The notes beneath the pieces were generated by a model. That model had not been told where the DNA came from and ran no database searches. It worked only from the letters and a program-made list of their open reading frames with translations. A stretch of DNA of 19,633 bases from Pseudomonadota bacterium. GTDB taxonomy: Bacteria > Pseudomonadota > Gammaproteobacteria > Burkholderiales > Burkholderiaceae_B. The stretch is taken from contig JAEWFK010000002.1 of the NCBI GenBank assembly GCA_023388835.1, positions 1 to 19,633 on the forward strand, given 5' to 3'. Each line of letters begins with the position of its first letter. Position 1 is the first letter of the stretch. This document shows, piece after piece, positions 1 to 6,221 of the stretch. Position numbers and translations under genes: made by a program.

Positions 1-132
1 GACCATCCCTTGACCGGCGGCTACCCGGTCGTGGCGGCGGTGGCTAGCCACCATCTGTATCTGGCTGCGCAGCTTCCCGTGGGCTGTCGCCTGCGCTTCA
101 ACATCATCGCCCCCTTCTTCGACCAAGGCTGA
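1..132 (+). CDS. Biotin-dependent carboxyltransferase (PxpC/KipA-like), C-terminal end only
   Basis: The window opens inside this gene; the last 43 codons and a TGA stop are present. The visible peptide begins DHPLTGGYPVVAAV and ends FNIIAPFFDQG. The segment 'HP-TGGYP-V' is typical of the C-terminus of the PxpC/KipA/urea-amidolyase-related carboxyltransferase family. These proteins form one half of 5-oxoprolinase (PxpBC) or correspond to the carboxyltransferase region of urea carboxylase. The next gene, 41 bp downstream on the same strand, is a biotin carboxylase fused to a biotin carrier, which fits a multi-subunit urea-carboxylase-like enzyme. A PxpB-like partner presumably lies upstream, outside the window. 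The assignment rests on a short fragment, so the substrate is unknown. Confidence 0.72.
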   Translation, partial: DHPLTGGYPVVAAVASHHLYLAAQLPVGCRLRFNIIAPFFDQG

Positions 133-173
133 AACCGGCTCTGCCCGGTTGAACCTGATATGAGTTCGCGACC

Positions 174-1910
174 ATGATTACCAAAGTTCTGATTGCTAAC
201 CGAGGCGAAATCGCCGTCCGCATCGCTCGGGCCTGCCGTGACTACGGCGTGCGCTCCGTGGCCGTATATGCCGACCCGGACGCCGACGCGCTCCACGTAC
301 ACGCGGCCGATGAAGCGTGGGCGCTACCGGGCGTGCGCCCGGCGGAGACCTACCTGGACATCGGCCGGCTGATCGACATCGCGCGCGCCAGCGGCGCCGA
401 CGCCGTACACCCCGGCTACGGCTTTCTGTCGGAACGCGCAGAGTTCGCCCGCGCGGTCCTGGATGCCGGTCTTGTCTGGATTGGGCCCGACCCTGCCACC
501 ATCGAAGCCTTGGGCGACAAAGTCGCCGCACGAAAGATCGCCATGCAAGTCGGCGCGCCCTTGGTGGTCGGAACCGCCGAGCCGGTACAAAGCAGTGCCG
601 AAGTGCTGGCCTTTGCAGAAACGCACGGACTGCCGGTCGCCATCAAGGCGGCTCACGGCGGAGGAGGCCGTGGCTTGAAGGTGGCGTGGCGACGAGAGGA
701 AGTGGCGGAACTCTATGAGTCCGCCGTGCGCGAGGCGACGGCCGCCTTCGGCCGCGGGGAATGCTTTCTCGAGCAATTCCTTGATCGTCCGCGCCACATC
801 GAGGCCCAGGTCCTGGCCGACCGTCACGGCAACGTCGTCGTGGTCGGGACGCGCGACTGCTCATTGCAGCGACGCAATCAAAAATTGGTGGAAGAGGCGC
901 CGGCGCCCTTCCTGAACGACGAACAGCGCCAGCGGATTCACCAGTCGGCCCGCGACATCTGTGCTGCGGCGGGCTACGTGGGTGCCGGCACGGTGGAGTT
1001 TCTGCTCAGCCGCAGCGGCCAGATCTCCTTTCTGGAAGTCAACACCCGGCTGCAGGTCGAGCATCCCGTCACGGAAGAAACCACAGGCGTGGACCTCGTG
1101 GTGGAGCAGCTGCGCATTGCCGACGGCCTGCCGCTGTCCTTTACCGAAACCCCTGCGGTACGAGGCCACAGTTTCGAATTCCGCATCAACGCGGAAGACC
1201 CAGGTCGCGGCTATCTGCCCACGCCTGGCCGCGTGACGCGCTTCAACGCGCCCGGCGGCCCGGGTGTACGCGTGGACACGGGCGTGGGAACCGGCTCGGC
1301 GGTGCCCGGCAGCTTCGATTCGCTGATGGCCAAGCTCATCGTGACCGGCGCCACCCGCGGGCAGGCGTTGGCACGTGCGCGTCGCGCTCTGGAAGAGTTC
1401 CATATTGAAGGCGTGTCGAGCGTGCTGCCTTTTCACCGCGCTGTGGTGAGTGACCCGGCATTCGACAGCGAGAACGGCCTGCATGTGCACACTCGCTGGA
1501 TCGAAACGGAGATGACGGCACAGTTCGAGCCCGCCGCCCGACCCGAAGCACCCGAGAGCATGGCGCTTCTGCGCACGTTCGTGGAGATCGACGGAAAGCG
1601 TGTGAGCCTTGGCTTGCCCCCCGACCTGGTGGCGCGGGCCGCAGGCGCTGCCCACTCCTCGGGCCCCGCAACGACGGTATCGCCCCTCCACGAAGCCGGA
1701 GACGTGATTGCCCCTTTGACGGGCAGTCTGGTTTCCTGGCAAAAGCAGGAAGGCGACACCGTGGAGGCCGGAGAGATCATCGCAGTGATGGAGGCCATGA
1801 AAATGGAAACCGCCCTCCACGCCCCGCAAGCCGGGAAGCTGGAATGCCTTGCACGAGCGGGCGAAATGGTTTCCGGCGGGCAATGCGTGGCGCGGGTGCA
1901 CACGCTCTGA
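174..1910 (+). CDS. Biotin carboxylase fused to biotin carboxyl carrier domain
   Basis: The 578-residue protein carries out ATP-dependent carboxylation of its own biotin and presents carboxybiotin to a carboxyltransferase. The N-terminal biotin carboxylase domain starts KVLIANRGEIAVRI (residues 4-17). The ATP-grasp glycine loop GGGGRG is at 162-167, and the catalytic segment EVNTRLQVEH at 288-297. The carboxylase core ends near 445. After a linker of roughly 60 residues, a biotinyl domain occupies about 508-578 with the acceptor motif EAMKMET; the biotinylated lysine is K543. At 578 residues it is shorter than typical propionyl- or methylcrotonyl-CoA carboxylase alpha chains (about 650-670), apparently because the intervening subunit-contact domain is missing. 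It follows the PxpC-like gene, so a urea-carboxylase-like or 5-oxoprolinase-related role is more likely than acetyl-CoA carboxylation. The ATG at 174 has no strong ribosome site but begins the conserved domain correctly. Confidence 0.9.
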   Translation: MITKVLIANRGEIAVRIARACRDYGVRSVAVYADPDADALHVHAADEAWALPGVRPAETYLDIGRLIDIARASGADAVHPGYGFLSERAEFARAVLDAGLVWIGPDPATIEALGDKVAARKIAMQVGAPLVVGTAEPVQSSAEVLAFAETHGLPVAIKAAHGGGGRGLKVAWRREEVAELYESAVREATAAFGRGECFLEQFLDRPRHIEAQVLADRHGNVVVVGTRDCSLQRRNQKLVEEAPAPFLNDEQRQRIHQSARDICAAAGYVGAGTVEFLLSRSGQISFLEVNTRLQVEHPVTEETTGVDLVVEQLRIADGLPLSFTETPAVRGHSFEFRINAEDPGRGYLPTPGRVTRFNAPGGPGVRVDTGVGTGSAVPGSFDSLMAKLIVTGATRGQALARARRALEEFHIEGVSSVLPFHRAVVSDPAFDSENGLHVHTRWIETEMTAQFEPAARPEAPESMALLRTFVEIDGKRVSLGLPPDLVARAAGAAHSSGPATTVSPLHEAGDVIAPLTGSLVSWQKQEGDTVEAGEIIAVMEAMKMETALHAPQAGKLECLARAGEMVSGGQCVARVHTL

Positions 1911-1935
1911 ACCCGGCCCTACCCGGGATCTAAGG

Positions 1936-2847
1936 TCATCCGCCTGCTTTGAGGCCGGACTGGTAGATCCGTGCCTCGTGCCAGAACGCGCGTGCCACCG
2001 GCGAGAGGCGGCTCTCGTCGAGGCACACCAAGCCGATATGTCTCGACATCCCGGGCAGAACGGGGCGGAATACCACGCCATCGTAGCGCTCGGGCAGCGC
2101 CAATTTTGCGAGAATCGAAATCCCCTTTCCTTGGGCAACCAAGGCGAGTATCGACATGAGCTGAAGCAGCTCATAAGCGATTCGGGGACGCAAGCCATTT
2201 CTGTCGAACAGTTTGGCCACCAGAGCCTGGGAGCCTGCACGCGTCATGATGAAAGGCTCCCTGGCCATCTCCTTCAGGGGAATGGCGTCCAGCTCGGCAA
2301 GTGGATGGCCCTCGGGCAGAATGGCGACGAGCTCGTCTGTGGCAAGCGTCAGGGATTCGAACTCCCTTTGCGGCAAAGTGACGGCCGCAAGTTCAAGATG
2401 CCGCTCAATCAAATCTCTGGCGGTCTGTTCCTCGGGTTTCTCGGTAACGATGACGTCTATCCCCGGATATCGGGCCTTGAAGCGGTCCAGCAAGGGAGGA
2501 AGCACACGTATGGTTGCACTGGCGCCAAAGGAACCCAGCCGCAGCAGGCCCGTCTTGAGTTCCGCCCCGGCCAGCGCCGTGGCCTGGATGAGCTGCAGCG
2601 ATGCGAAGACGTCGCGAACATGTGGAAGCAGCTGCTCGCCGGTATAGGTCAGCGCCACGCCGGAAGAATACCGATCCAGCAGTTCTGTTCCCAGGGCCGT
2701 TTCCAGCGCTCGTAAGGCATGACTGGTGGCGGAAGGCGACATGCCGAGTTTCGCACCCGCGCCGGCAATACCGTTGGATGAGGCCAGGGCCAGAAAGAGC
2801 TGGAGCTGACGTAGCGTGGGTGGTGATGTGCCGGGCCGGCGACTCAT
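1936..2847 (-). CDS. LysR-family transcriptional regulator, divergent from the 3-sulfinopropionate cluster
   Basis: This is a 303-residue LysR-type regulator. The N-terminal winged helix-turn-helix covers about residues 11-70 (PTLRQLQLFLALASSNG, then MSPSATSHALRALE). A periplasmic-binding-protein-like effector domain runs from about 97 to the end. I chose the ATG at 2847 because a GGAG lies about 10 nt upstream and the helix-turn-helix starts at the usual distance. The longer in-frame starts at 2877 and 2931 have no ribosome site and would overlap the promoter region. It is divergently transcribed from the CoA-transferase/desulfinase/dioxygenase genes, the classic arrangement for a LysR activator and its target. 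The 108-bp gap contains three overlapping or nearby TTCAA/TTGAA inverted repeats. The likely inducer is a 3-mercaptopropionate or 3-sulfinopropionate derivative (inference). The gene ends 25 bp from the convergent biotin carboxylase gene. Confidence 0.88.
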   Translation of the reverse strand: MSRRPGTSPPTLRQLQLFLALASSNGIAGAGAKLGMSPSATSHALRALETALGTELLDRYSSGVALTYTGEQLLPHVRDVFASLQLIQATALAGAELKTGLLRLGSFGASATIRVLPPLLDRFKARYPGIDVIVTEKPEEQTARDLIERHLELAAVTLPQREFESLTLATDELVAILPEGHPLAELDAIPLKEMAREPFIMTRAGSQALVAKLFDRNGLRPRIAYELLQLMSILALVAQGKGISILAKLALPERYDGVVFRPVLPGMSRHIGLVCLDESRLSPVARAFWHEARIYQSGLKAGG

Positions 2848-2882
2848 GGCAGCGTTTCTCCGTCGAATTCCGTCCATATTAC

Positions 2883-2939
2883 TTGAAATCAATTTCAATT
2901 GAACATGACAATACCCAGGCCTAGACTTCAAGTATTGAA
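2883..2939. promoter_or_regulatory. Cluster of TTCAA/TTGAA inverted repeats, candidate LysR operators
   Basis: Three symmetric elements lie in the divergent gap. TTGAAAT-CA-ATTTCAA is at 2883-2898, the perfect palindrome TTCAATTGAA at 2894-2903, and TTCAA-GTA-TTGAA at 2927-2939. The last fits the 13-bp T-N11-A LysR box. Relative to the proposed promoter, the first two sit just upstream of and over the -35 element, and the third overlaps the transcription start. This resembles the recognition and activation site layout of LysR regulators. A related palindrome occurs at 6122-6135 before the binding-protein gene. Sequence symmetry is directly visible; binding by the adjacent LysR protein is inferred. 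Confidence 0.5.
2899..2927 (+). promoter_or_regulatory. Candidate sigma-70 promoter of the 3-sulfinopropionate cluster
   Basis: TTGAAC (2899-2904) and TAGACT (2922-2927) are separated by exactly 17 bp. Each matches four of six consensus positions. Transcription would start near 2934, leaving a short leader of about 22 nt before the ATG at 2956. A weak match like this suits an activator-dependent promoter, and it overlaps the inverted repeats. Confidence 0.4.
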
Positions 2940-2955
2940 ATTTTGAGGAAACGGC

Positions 2956-4155
2956 ATGAGCCCGAACCAGGCAACCTCGCTCGCCGGCATCAAGGTCCTT
3001 GATTTGTCCCGCATTCTTGCCGGTCCCAGTGCAGCCCAGCTGCTAGGCGACCTGGGAGCGGACGTCATCAAAGTGGAAAAACCGGCAGAAGGTGACGACA
3101 CGCGCAAATGGGGGCCGCCCTACGTCATGGGCAGCGATGGCGCCGAAACCGACGAAAGCGCCTACTACCTGGCAGCCAATCGGAACAAGCGCTCCATTGC
3201 CATCGACATGACCTCTGAAGAAGGCCAGGAGCTCGTGCACCGCCTGATCGAGGAAGCGGACGTACTGATCGAGAACTACAAAGTAGGCGGTCTTTCGAAG
3301 TACGGCCTTTCCTATGAACAGCTCAAGGACCGCTATCCCCGGCTTGTCTATTGCTCGGTTACGGGCTTTGGGCAGACAGGACCTTATGCGAGCCGTCCCG
3401 GATACGACTTTCTGATCCAGGGTATGGGCGGCATCATGAGTCTGACTGGCGAACCCACAGGTCAACCCATGAAGGTCGGGGTCGGCATCGCGGATGTCAT
3501 GACAGGGATGTATGCCGCCGTCGGCATCCTGGCCGCCCTGCGCCATCGGGACGAGACCGGCCAGGGCCAGCACATCGATATTTCGCTGTTGGACACCCAG
3601 ATCGCATGGCTGGTCAATGCCGGAACCAATTACCTGACCGACAGAAAGCTGCCCGAGCGCCTGGGCAACGGCCATCCGAACATCGTTCCCTACCAGGTCT
3701 TTTCCACGGCCGATTCGCCCATGATTCTGGCCGTCGGGAACGACGCCCAGTTTCAGCGCTTCTGCAAAGTCGCCGGCATCACCGAGCTGGCTTCCGACGC
3801 GCGCTACGCGAGCAACCTCATGCGCGTTGCCAATCGTGTGGCGCTATGCGGGCTCATTGAAAGCGCACTGCGCAAGCGGCCGCGCGCGGACTGGCTGCGC
3901 GAACTCGATGAGGTCGGGGTGCCCTGCGGTCCGGTGAACGACCTCGAAGACGTTTTTTCCGACCCACACGTGAAAGCGCGTGGCGCCGAGCTGAGCATGC
4001 CCTGCGAATGGGCGGCCGGCGGCGAAGTCCATCTGCTTGCGAACCCGCTACGAATGTCGGCTACGCCGCCGAGCTACAGGCGTCCGCCGCCCCGGCTCAA
4101 CGAGCATGAAGCCGAAGTATTGGCGGATTGGCTGGGCGAACCTCAAACACTCTAG
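2956..4155 (+). CDS. Class III (CaiB/BaiF) CoA-transferase, probable succinyl-CoA:3-sulfinopropionate CoA-transferase
   Basis: The 399-residue protein belongs to the CaiB/BaiF family III CoA-transferases. It begins with LAGIKVLDLSRILAGP (residues 9-24). It has the nucleotide-contact segment NRNKRSIAIDM (76-86), the TGFGQTGPY/RPGYD region (136-150) and the catalytic-aspartate motif GIADVMTG, with D180 as the expected acyl-enzyme residue. Its length is normal for the family. GAGGAA lies about 7 nt before the ATG. The desulfinase gene follows 8 bp after the stop, and a thiol dioxygenase comes third. In Advenella and Variovorax, a class III CoA-transferase of this kind (Act) activates 3-sulfinopropionate with CoA from succinyl-CoA. 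The gene order makes that the best reading here, though the family also acts on many other carboxylates and the sequence alone does not fix the substrate. Confidence 0.85.
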   Translation: MSPNQATSLAGIKVLDLSRILAGPSAAQLLGDLGADVIKVEKPAEGDDTRKWGPPYVMGSDGAETDESAYYLAANRNKRSIAIDMTSEEGQELVHRLIEEADVLIENYKVGGLSKYGLSYEQLKDRYPRLVYCSVTGFGQTGPYASRPGYDFLIQGMGGIMSLTGEPTGQPMKVGVGIADVMTGMYAAVGILAALRHRDETGQGQHIDISLLDTQIAWLVNAGTNYLTDRKLPERLGNGHPNIVPYQVFSTADSPMILAVGNDAQFQRFCKVAGITELASDARYASNLMRVANRVALCGLIESALRKRPRADWLRELDEVGVPCGPVNDLEDVFSDPHVKARGAELSMPCEWAAGGEVHLLANPLRMSATPPSYRRPPPRLNEHEAEVLADWLGEPQTL

Positions 4156-4163
4156 GAGACATC

Positions 4164-5375
4164 ATGTACGACCTTACCCCCGAACAACTGAAGTTGCAGG
4201 CCGAAGCCCGAGAACTGGCGCAAACCGTCTTTGCTCCCACGGCCGCCAACACGGATTTGACCGAGCAGTACCCCTGGGACAACGTCGCACAGCTGCGCGA
4301 AGCCGGCTTCATGGGCATGACCCTGCCCAAGAGCCTGGGCGGACGCGGCCTGTCCTACCTGGACACCGTCGTAGTGATCGAGGAGATGGCCAAAGCCTGC
4401 GCAACCATGGGACGAATCACCGTTGAAGCGAATATGGGCGCCATCGGCGCCATCGCCAAGTACGGTACCCCTGAACAGCTGGAGATCGCTGCCAAACTGG
4501 TTCTCGCGGGCGACAAGCCGGCGATCTGCATTTCCGAGCCGAACGCCGGCAGTGCCGCCAGTGAAATGACCACGCGCGCCGAAAAGCAGGGTGACCACTA
4601 CATTCTGAACGGCGAGAAGTACTGGATCACCGGTGGCGGCGTCTCGAAGCTGCACCTCATCTTCGCACGCGTGTTCGAAGACGGCGAGGAGCAAGGCATC
4701 GGCGCTTTCATCTGCGTGCGCGACGATAACGGCCCAGAGGGCCTGGTCGTTGGCCGCCGTCTGTGGGCCATGGGCGTGCGCGGCATTCCGGAGACCCATC
4801 TTGAATTTCGCAATCTGAAGGTCCACAAGTCGATGATGATTTCGTTCCCGGGCGGCCTCAGGCGCGGCTTCGCGGCGCTCATGAACGCCTACAACGCTCA
4901 GCGGGTCGGCGCGGGCACAGTCGCGCTGGGCATTGCGCAAGGCGCCTTCGAGGAAGGAACGGCCTACCTGAAGTCGCGACACCAGTTTGGCCGGCCCATC
5001 GCCGAGTTCCAGGGCCTGCAGTGGATGCTCGCCGACATGTCCACGCAGCTGGAAGCCGCAAGACTGTTGCTGCGGGCCGCTGCCGCCAGCGGCACCGACT
5101 TCCCGGATATCGACAAAGCCGCGCGGGCAAAGATCTTCGCTGCGGAAACGGCCAACAAGGTCACGAACGACGCCCTGCAGTTCTACGGTTCGTCCGGCTA
5201 TGGGCGGCACAACCCGATGGAGCGGCATGTGCGTGACGCCCGGATGTTCACGATTGCGGGCGGCACGGCGCAGATCCTTCGTACCCAGGTGGCGTCCAAG
5301 ATACTGGGCATAAAACTGCCGCAGACGCGTGATGGCTTCCACAAGGTTGCCGAACGCCAGCTGGTCGAAGCCTGA
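4164..5375 (+). CDS. acd: 3-sulfinopropionyl-CoA desulfinase (acyl-CoA dehydrogenase superfamily)
   Basis: The 403-residue FAD-dependent protein has the acyl-CoA dehydrogenase fold. An N-terminal helical domain covers about 1-120. The FAD/substrate beta-domain follows, with CISEPNAGSAASEM (122-135) and WITGGG (154-159). The C-terminal helical domain contains RHQFGRPIAEFQ and ends with FTIAGGTAQILRTQVASKIL. Two active-site positions are distinctive. R84 (in TMGRIT) matches the sulfinate-binding Arg84 described for the Advenella mimigardefordensis desulfinase AcdDPN7. Residue 246 (NAYNAQR) is Gln, where true dehydrogenases of this type carry the catalytic Glu. The enzyme would release sulfite from 3-sulfinopropionyl-CoA, giving propionyl-CoA without net oxidation. 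The neighbours (CoA-transferase and 3-mercaptopropionate dioxygenase) support this. The ATG at 4164 follows AGGAGA, which overlaps the previous stop. The AcdDPN7 residue numbers are from memory. Confidence 0.85.
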   Translation: MYDLTPEQLKLQAEARELAQTVFAPTAANTDLTEQYPWDNVAQLREAGFMGMTLPKSLGGRGLSYLDTVVVIEEMAKACATMGRITVEANMGAIGAIAKYGTPEQLEIAAKLVLAGDKPAICISEPNAGSAASEMTTRAEKQGDHYILNGEKYWITGGGVSKLHLIFARVFEDGEEQGIGAFICVRDDNGPEGLVVGRRLWAMGVRGIPETHLEFRNLKVHKSMMISFPGGLRRGFAALMNAYNAQRVGAGTVALGIAQGAFEEGTAYLKSRHQFGRPIAEFQGLQWMLADMSTQLEAARLLLRAAAASGTDFPDIDKAARAKIFAAETANKVTNDALQFYGSSGYGRHNPMERHVRDARMFTIAGGTAQILRTQVASKILGIKLPQTRDGFHKVAERQLVEA

Positions 5376-5417
5376 GCGCTGTCCACTGTCCCTATCCGAC
5401 CACAAGAGGAGACGACG

Positions 5418-6002
5418 ATGATACAAGTCCCAGAGAAGTTCGAACGCTTCGTACGCGAATTCACGCAGCTCATTGACGCCGGCGCGGACGAAGCCAAAGT
5501 CCTGAGCGACGGCAAGGCGCTGCTGGCGGAGCTGGTCAGCAAGGACGACTGGCTGCCGGAAGACTACGCCAAGCCGCACCCGCAGTACTACCAGCAATAC
5601 CTGCTGCATGCCGACCCTGAAGATCGCTTCTCGGTAGTCAGCTTTGTATGGGGCCCGGGGCAGAAGACGCCGATCCACAACCACACCGTCTGGGCCCTGA
5701 TCGGCATGCTGCGCGGGGCTGAACGCGCCGAGAACTTCTCGCTGAGCGCCGAAGGCCAGCCCATGCAGGCCCTTGGCGAAGACGTGCTGCAACCGGGAAC
5801 AGTGGAAAGCCTGTCGCCGGACACGGGCGACATCCATCGGGTGTCGAACCTGTACGACGACCGCGTGTCCATCAGCATTCACGTCTATGGCGGAAACATC
5901 GGCCGCATCTCCCGCCATGTCTTCGCAGCCGACTCGAGCACGCGCAAGCAGTTCATCTCCGGCTATTCGAACGAAGCTGAAGCGGCGGCCGCGCAATCCT
6001 GA
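5418..6002 (+). CDS. mdo: 3-mercaptopropionate dioxygenase (cysteine-dioxygenase-like cupin)
   Basis: The 194-residue cupin is a non-haem iron thiol dioxygenase that converts a thiol to a sulfinate. The iron-binding three-histidine set is H87 and H89 (TPIHNH) with H140 (GDIHRV). The Ser-His-Tyr triad of the family is seen as S153-H155-Y157 (ISIHVYGG). Where mammalian cysteine dioxygenase has Arg60, this protein has Gln (YQQYLL, about Q60). The cross-link cysteine position is hydrophobic (L94). Bacterial 'Gln-type' members prefer 3-mercaptopropionate to cysteine. The product, 3-sulfinopropionate, is the substrate of the two genes upstream. The gene starts 42 bp after the desulfinase stop with AGAGGAGA before the ATG. 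Cysteine dioxygenase is the main alternative; the Gln and the gene context argue against it. Confidence 0.87.
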   Translation: MIQVPEKFERFVREFTQLIDAGADEAKVLSDGKALLAELVSKDDWLPEDYAKPHPQYYQQYLLHADPEDRFSVVSFVWGPGQKTPIHNHTVWALIGMLRGAERAENFSLSAEGQPMQALGEDVLQPGTVESLSPDTGDIHRVSNLYDDRVSISIHVYGGNIGRISRHVFAADSSTRKQFISGYSNEAEAAAAQS

Positions 6003-6009
6003 GCGCTCG

Positions 6010-6049
6010 GGCGGAACGGAGGCAATGATGCCTAGCCTCCATTTCCGCC
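6010..6049 (+). terminator. Two-part stem-loop after mdo
   Basis: GGCGGAA (6010-6016) pairs with TTCCGCC (6043-6049), and GGAGGC (6018-6023) pairs with GCCTCC (6035-6040). A 1/2-nt internal bulge separates the two stems, and the loop is 11 nt. The hairpin begins 8 nt after the mdo stop codon. No T-run follows, so it may be a partial terminator, an mRNA 3'-end stabiliser or a Rho-dependent end rather than a classical intrinsic terminator. Confidence 0.45.
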
Positions 6050-6121
6050 AGCGCCTATCCCGCAAGACTCGGAATCTTCCAGTTTGAGTATCCAAAAAAT
6101 CTAGTCAAGCACCGAAGCATA

Positions 6122-6135
6122 TTCAATATATTGAA
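6122..6135. promoter_or_regulatory. Palindrome TTCAATATATTGAA upstream of the Bug-type binding protein
   Basis: This is a perfect 14-bp palindrome in an AT-rich patch, about 87 bp before the ATG at 6222. It shares the TTCAA/TTGAA arms with the repeats at 2883-2939. TATATT at 6127-6132 inside it could serve as a -10 element, though no convincing -35 is visible. The rest of the 219-bp gap (6003-6221) holds the mdo hairpin, a looser TTTG-AGTATC-CAAA repeat at 6083-6096, and the ribosome site. The same LysR regulator may control both transcripts. Confidence 0.45.
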
Positions 6136-6221
6136 GTAGTGGGGCCGGCTCGCAAGATGGCCGGCCATGTCAATCGCAGTCCCGCCCCGTGGGCACCCAT
6201 AACTACATGAAGGAGACAACA

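Noticed and set aside
160..177. A five-codon mini-frame whose TGA overlaps the biotin carboxylase ATG
   Set aside because: It could be a coupling leader, but it has no convincing ribosome site and is short enough to arise by chance.
1912..1927. CCCGG-N6-CCGGG hairpin between the convergent biotin carboxylase and lysR genes
   Set aside because: The stem is only 5 bp with no T-run, too weak to call a terminator in GC-rich DNA.
861..2240. A 459-codon minus-strand frame across the biotin carboxylase and the lysR 3' end
   Set aside because: It is antisense to the conserved biotin carboxylase and out of frame with the lysR gene. It shows no domain and no ribosome site.
1849..2715. A 288-codon plus-strand frame opposite the first lysR gene
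   Set aside because: The minus-strand LysR translation has clear helix-turn-helix and effector domains; this frame has no recognisable motif.
4152..6095. A 647-codon open frame on the minus strand across the desulfinase and dioxygenase genes
   Set aside because: It is fully antisense to two genes with clear family motifs. Its translation is rich in R, G, H and V without recognisable domains, which is the normal product of high-GC codon bias.
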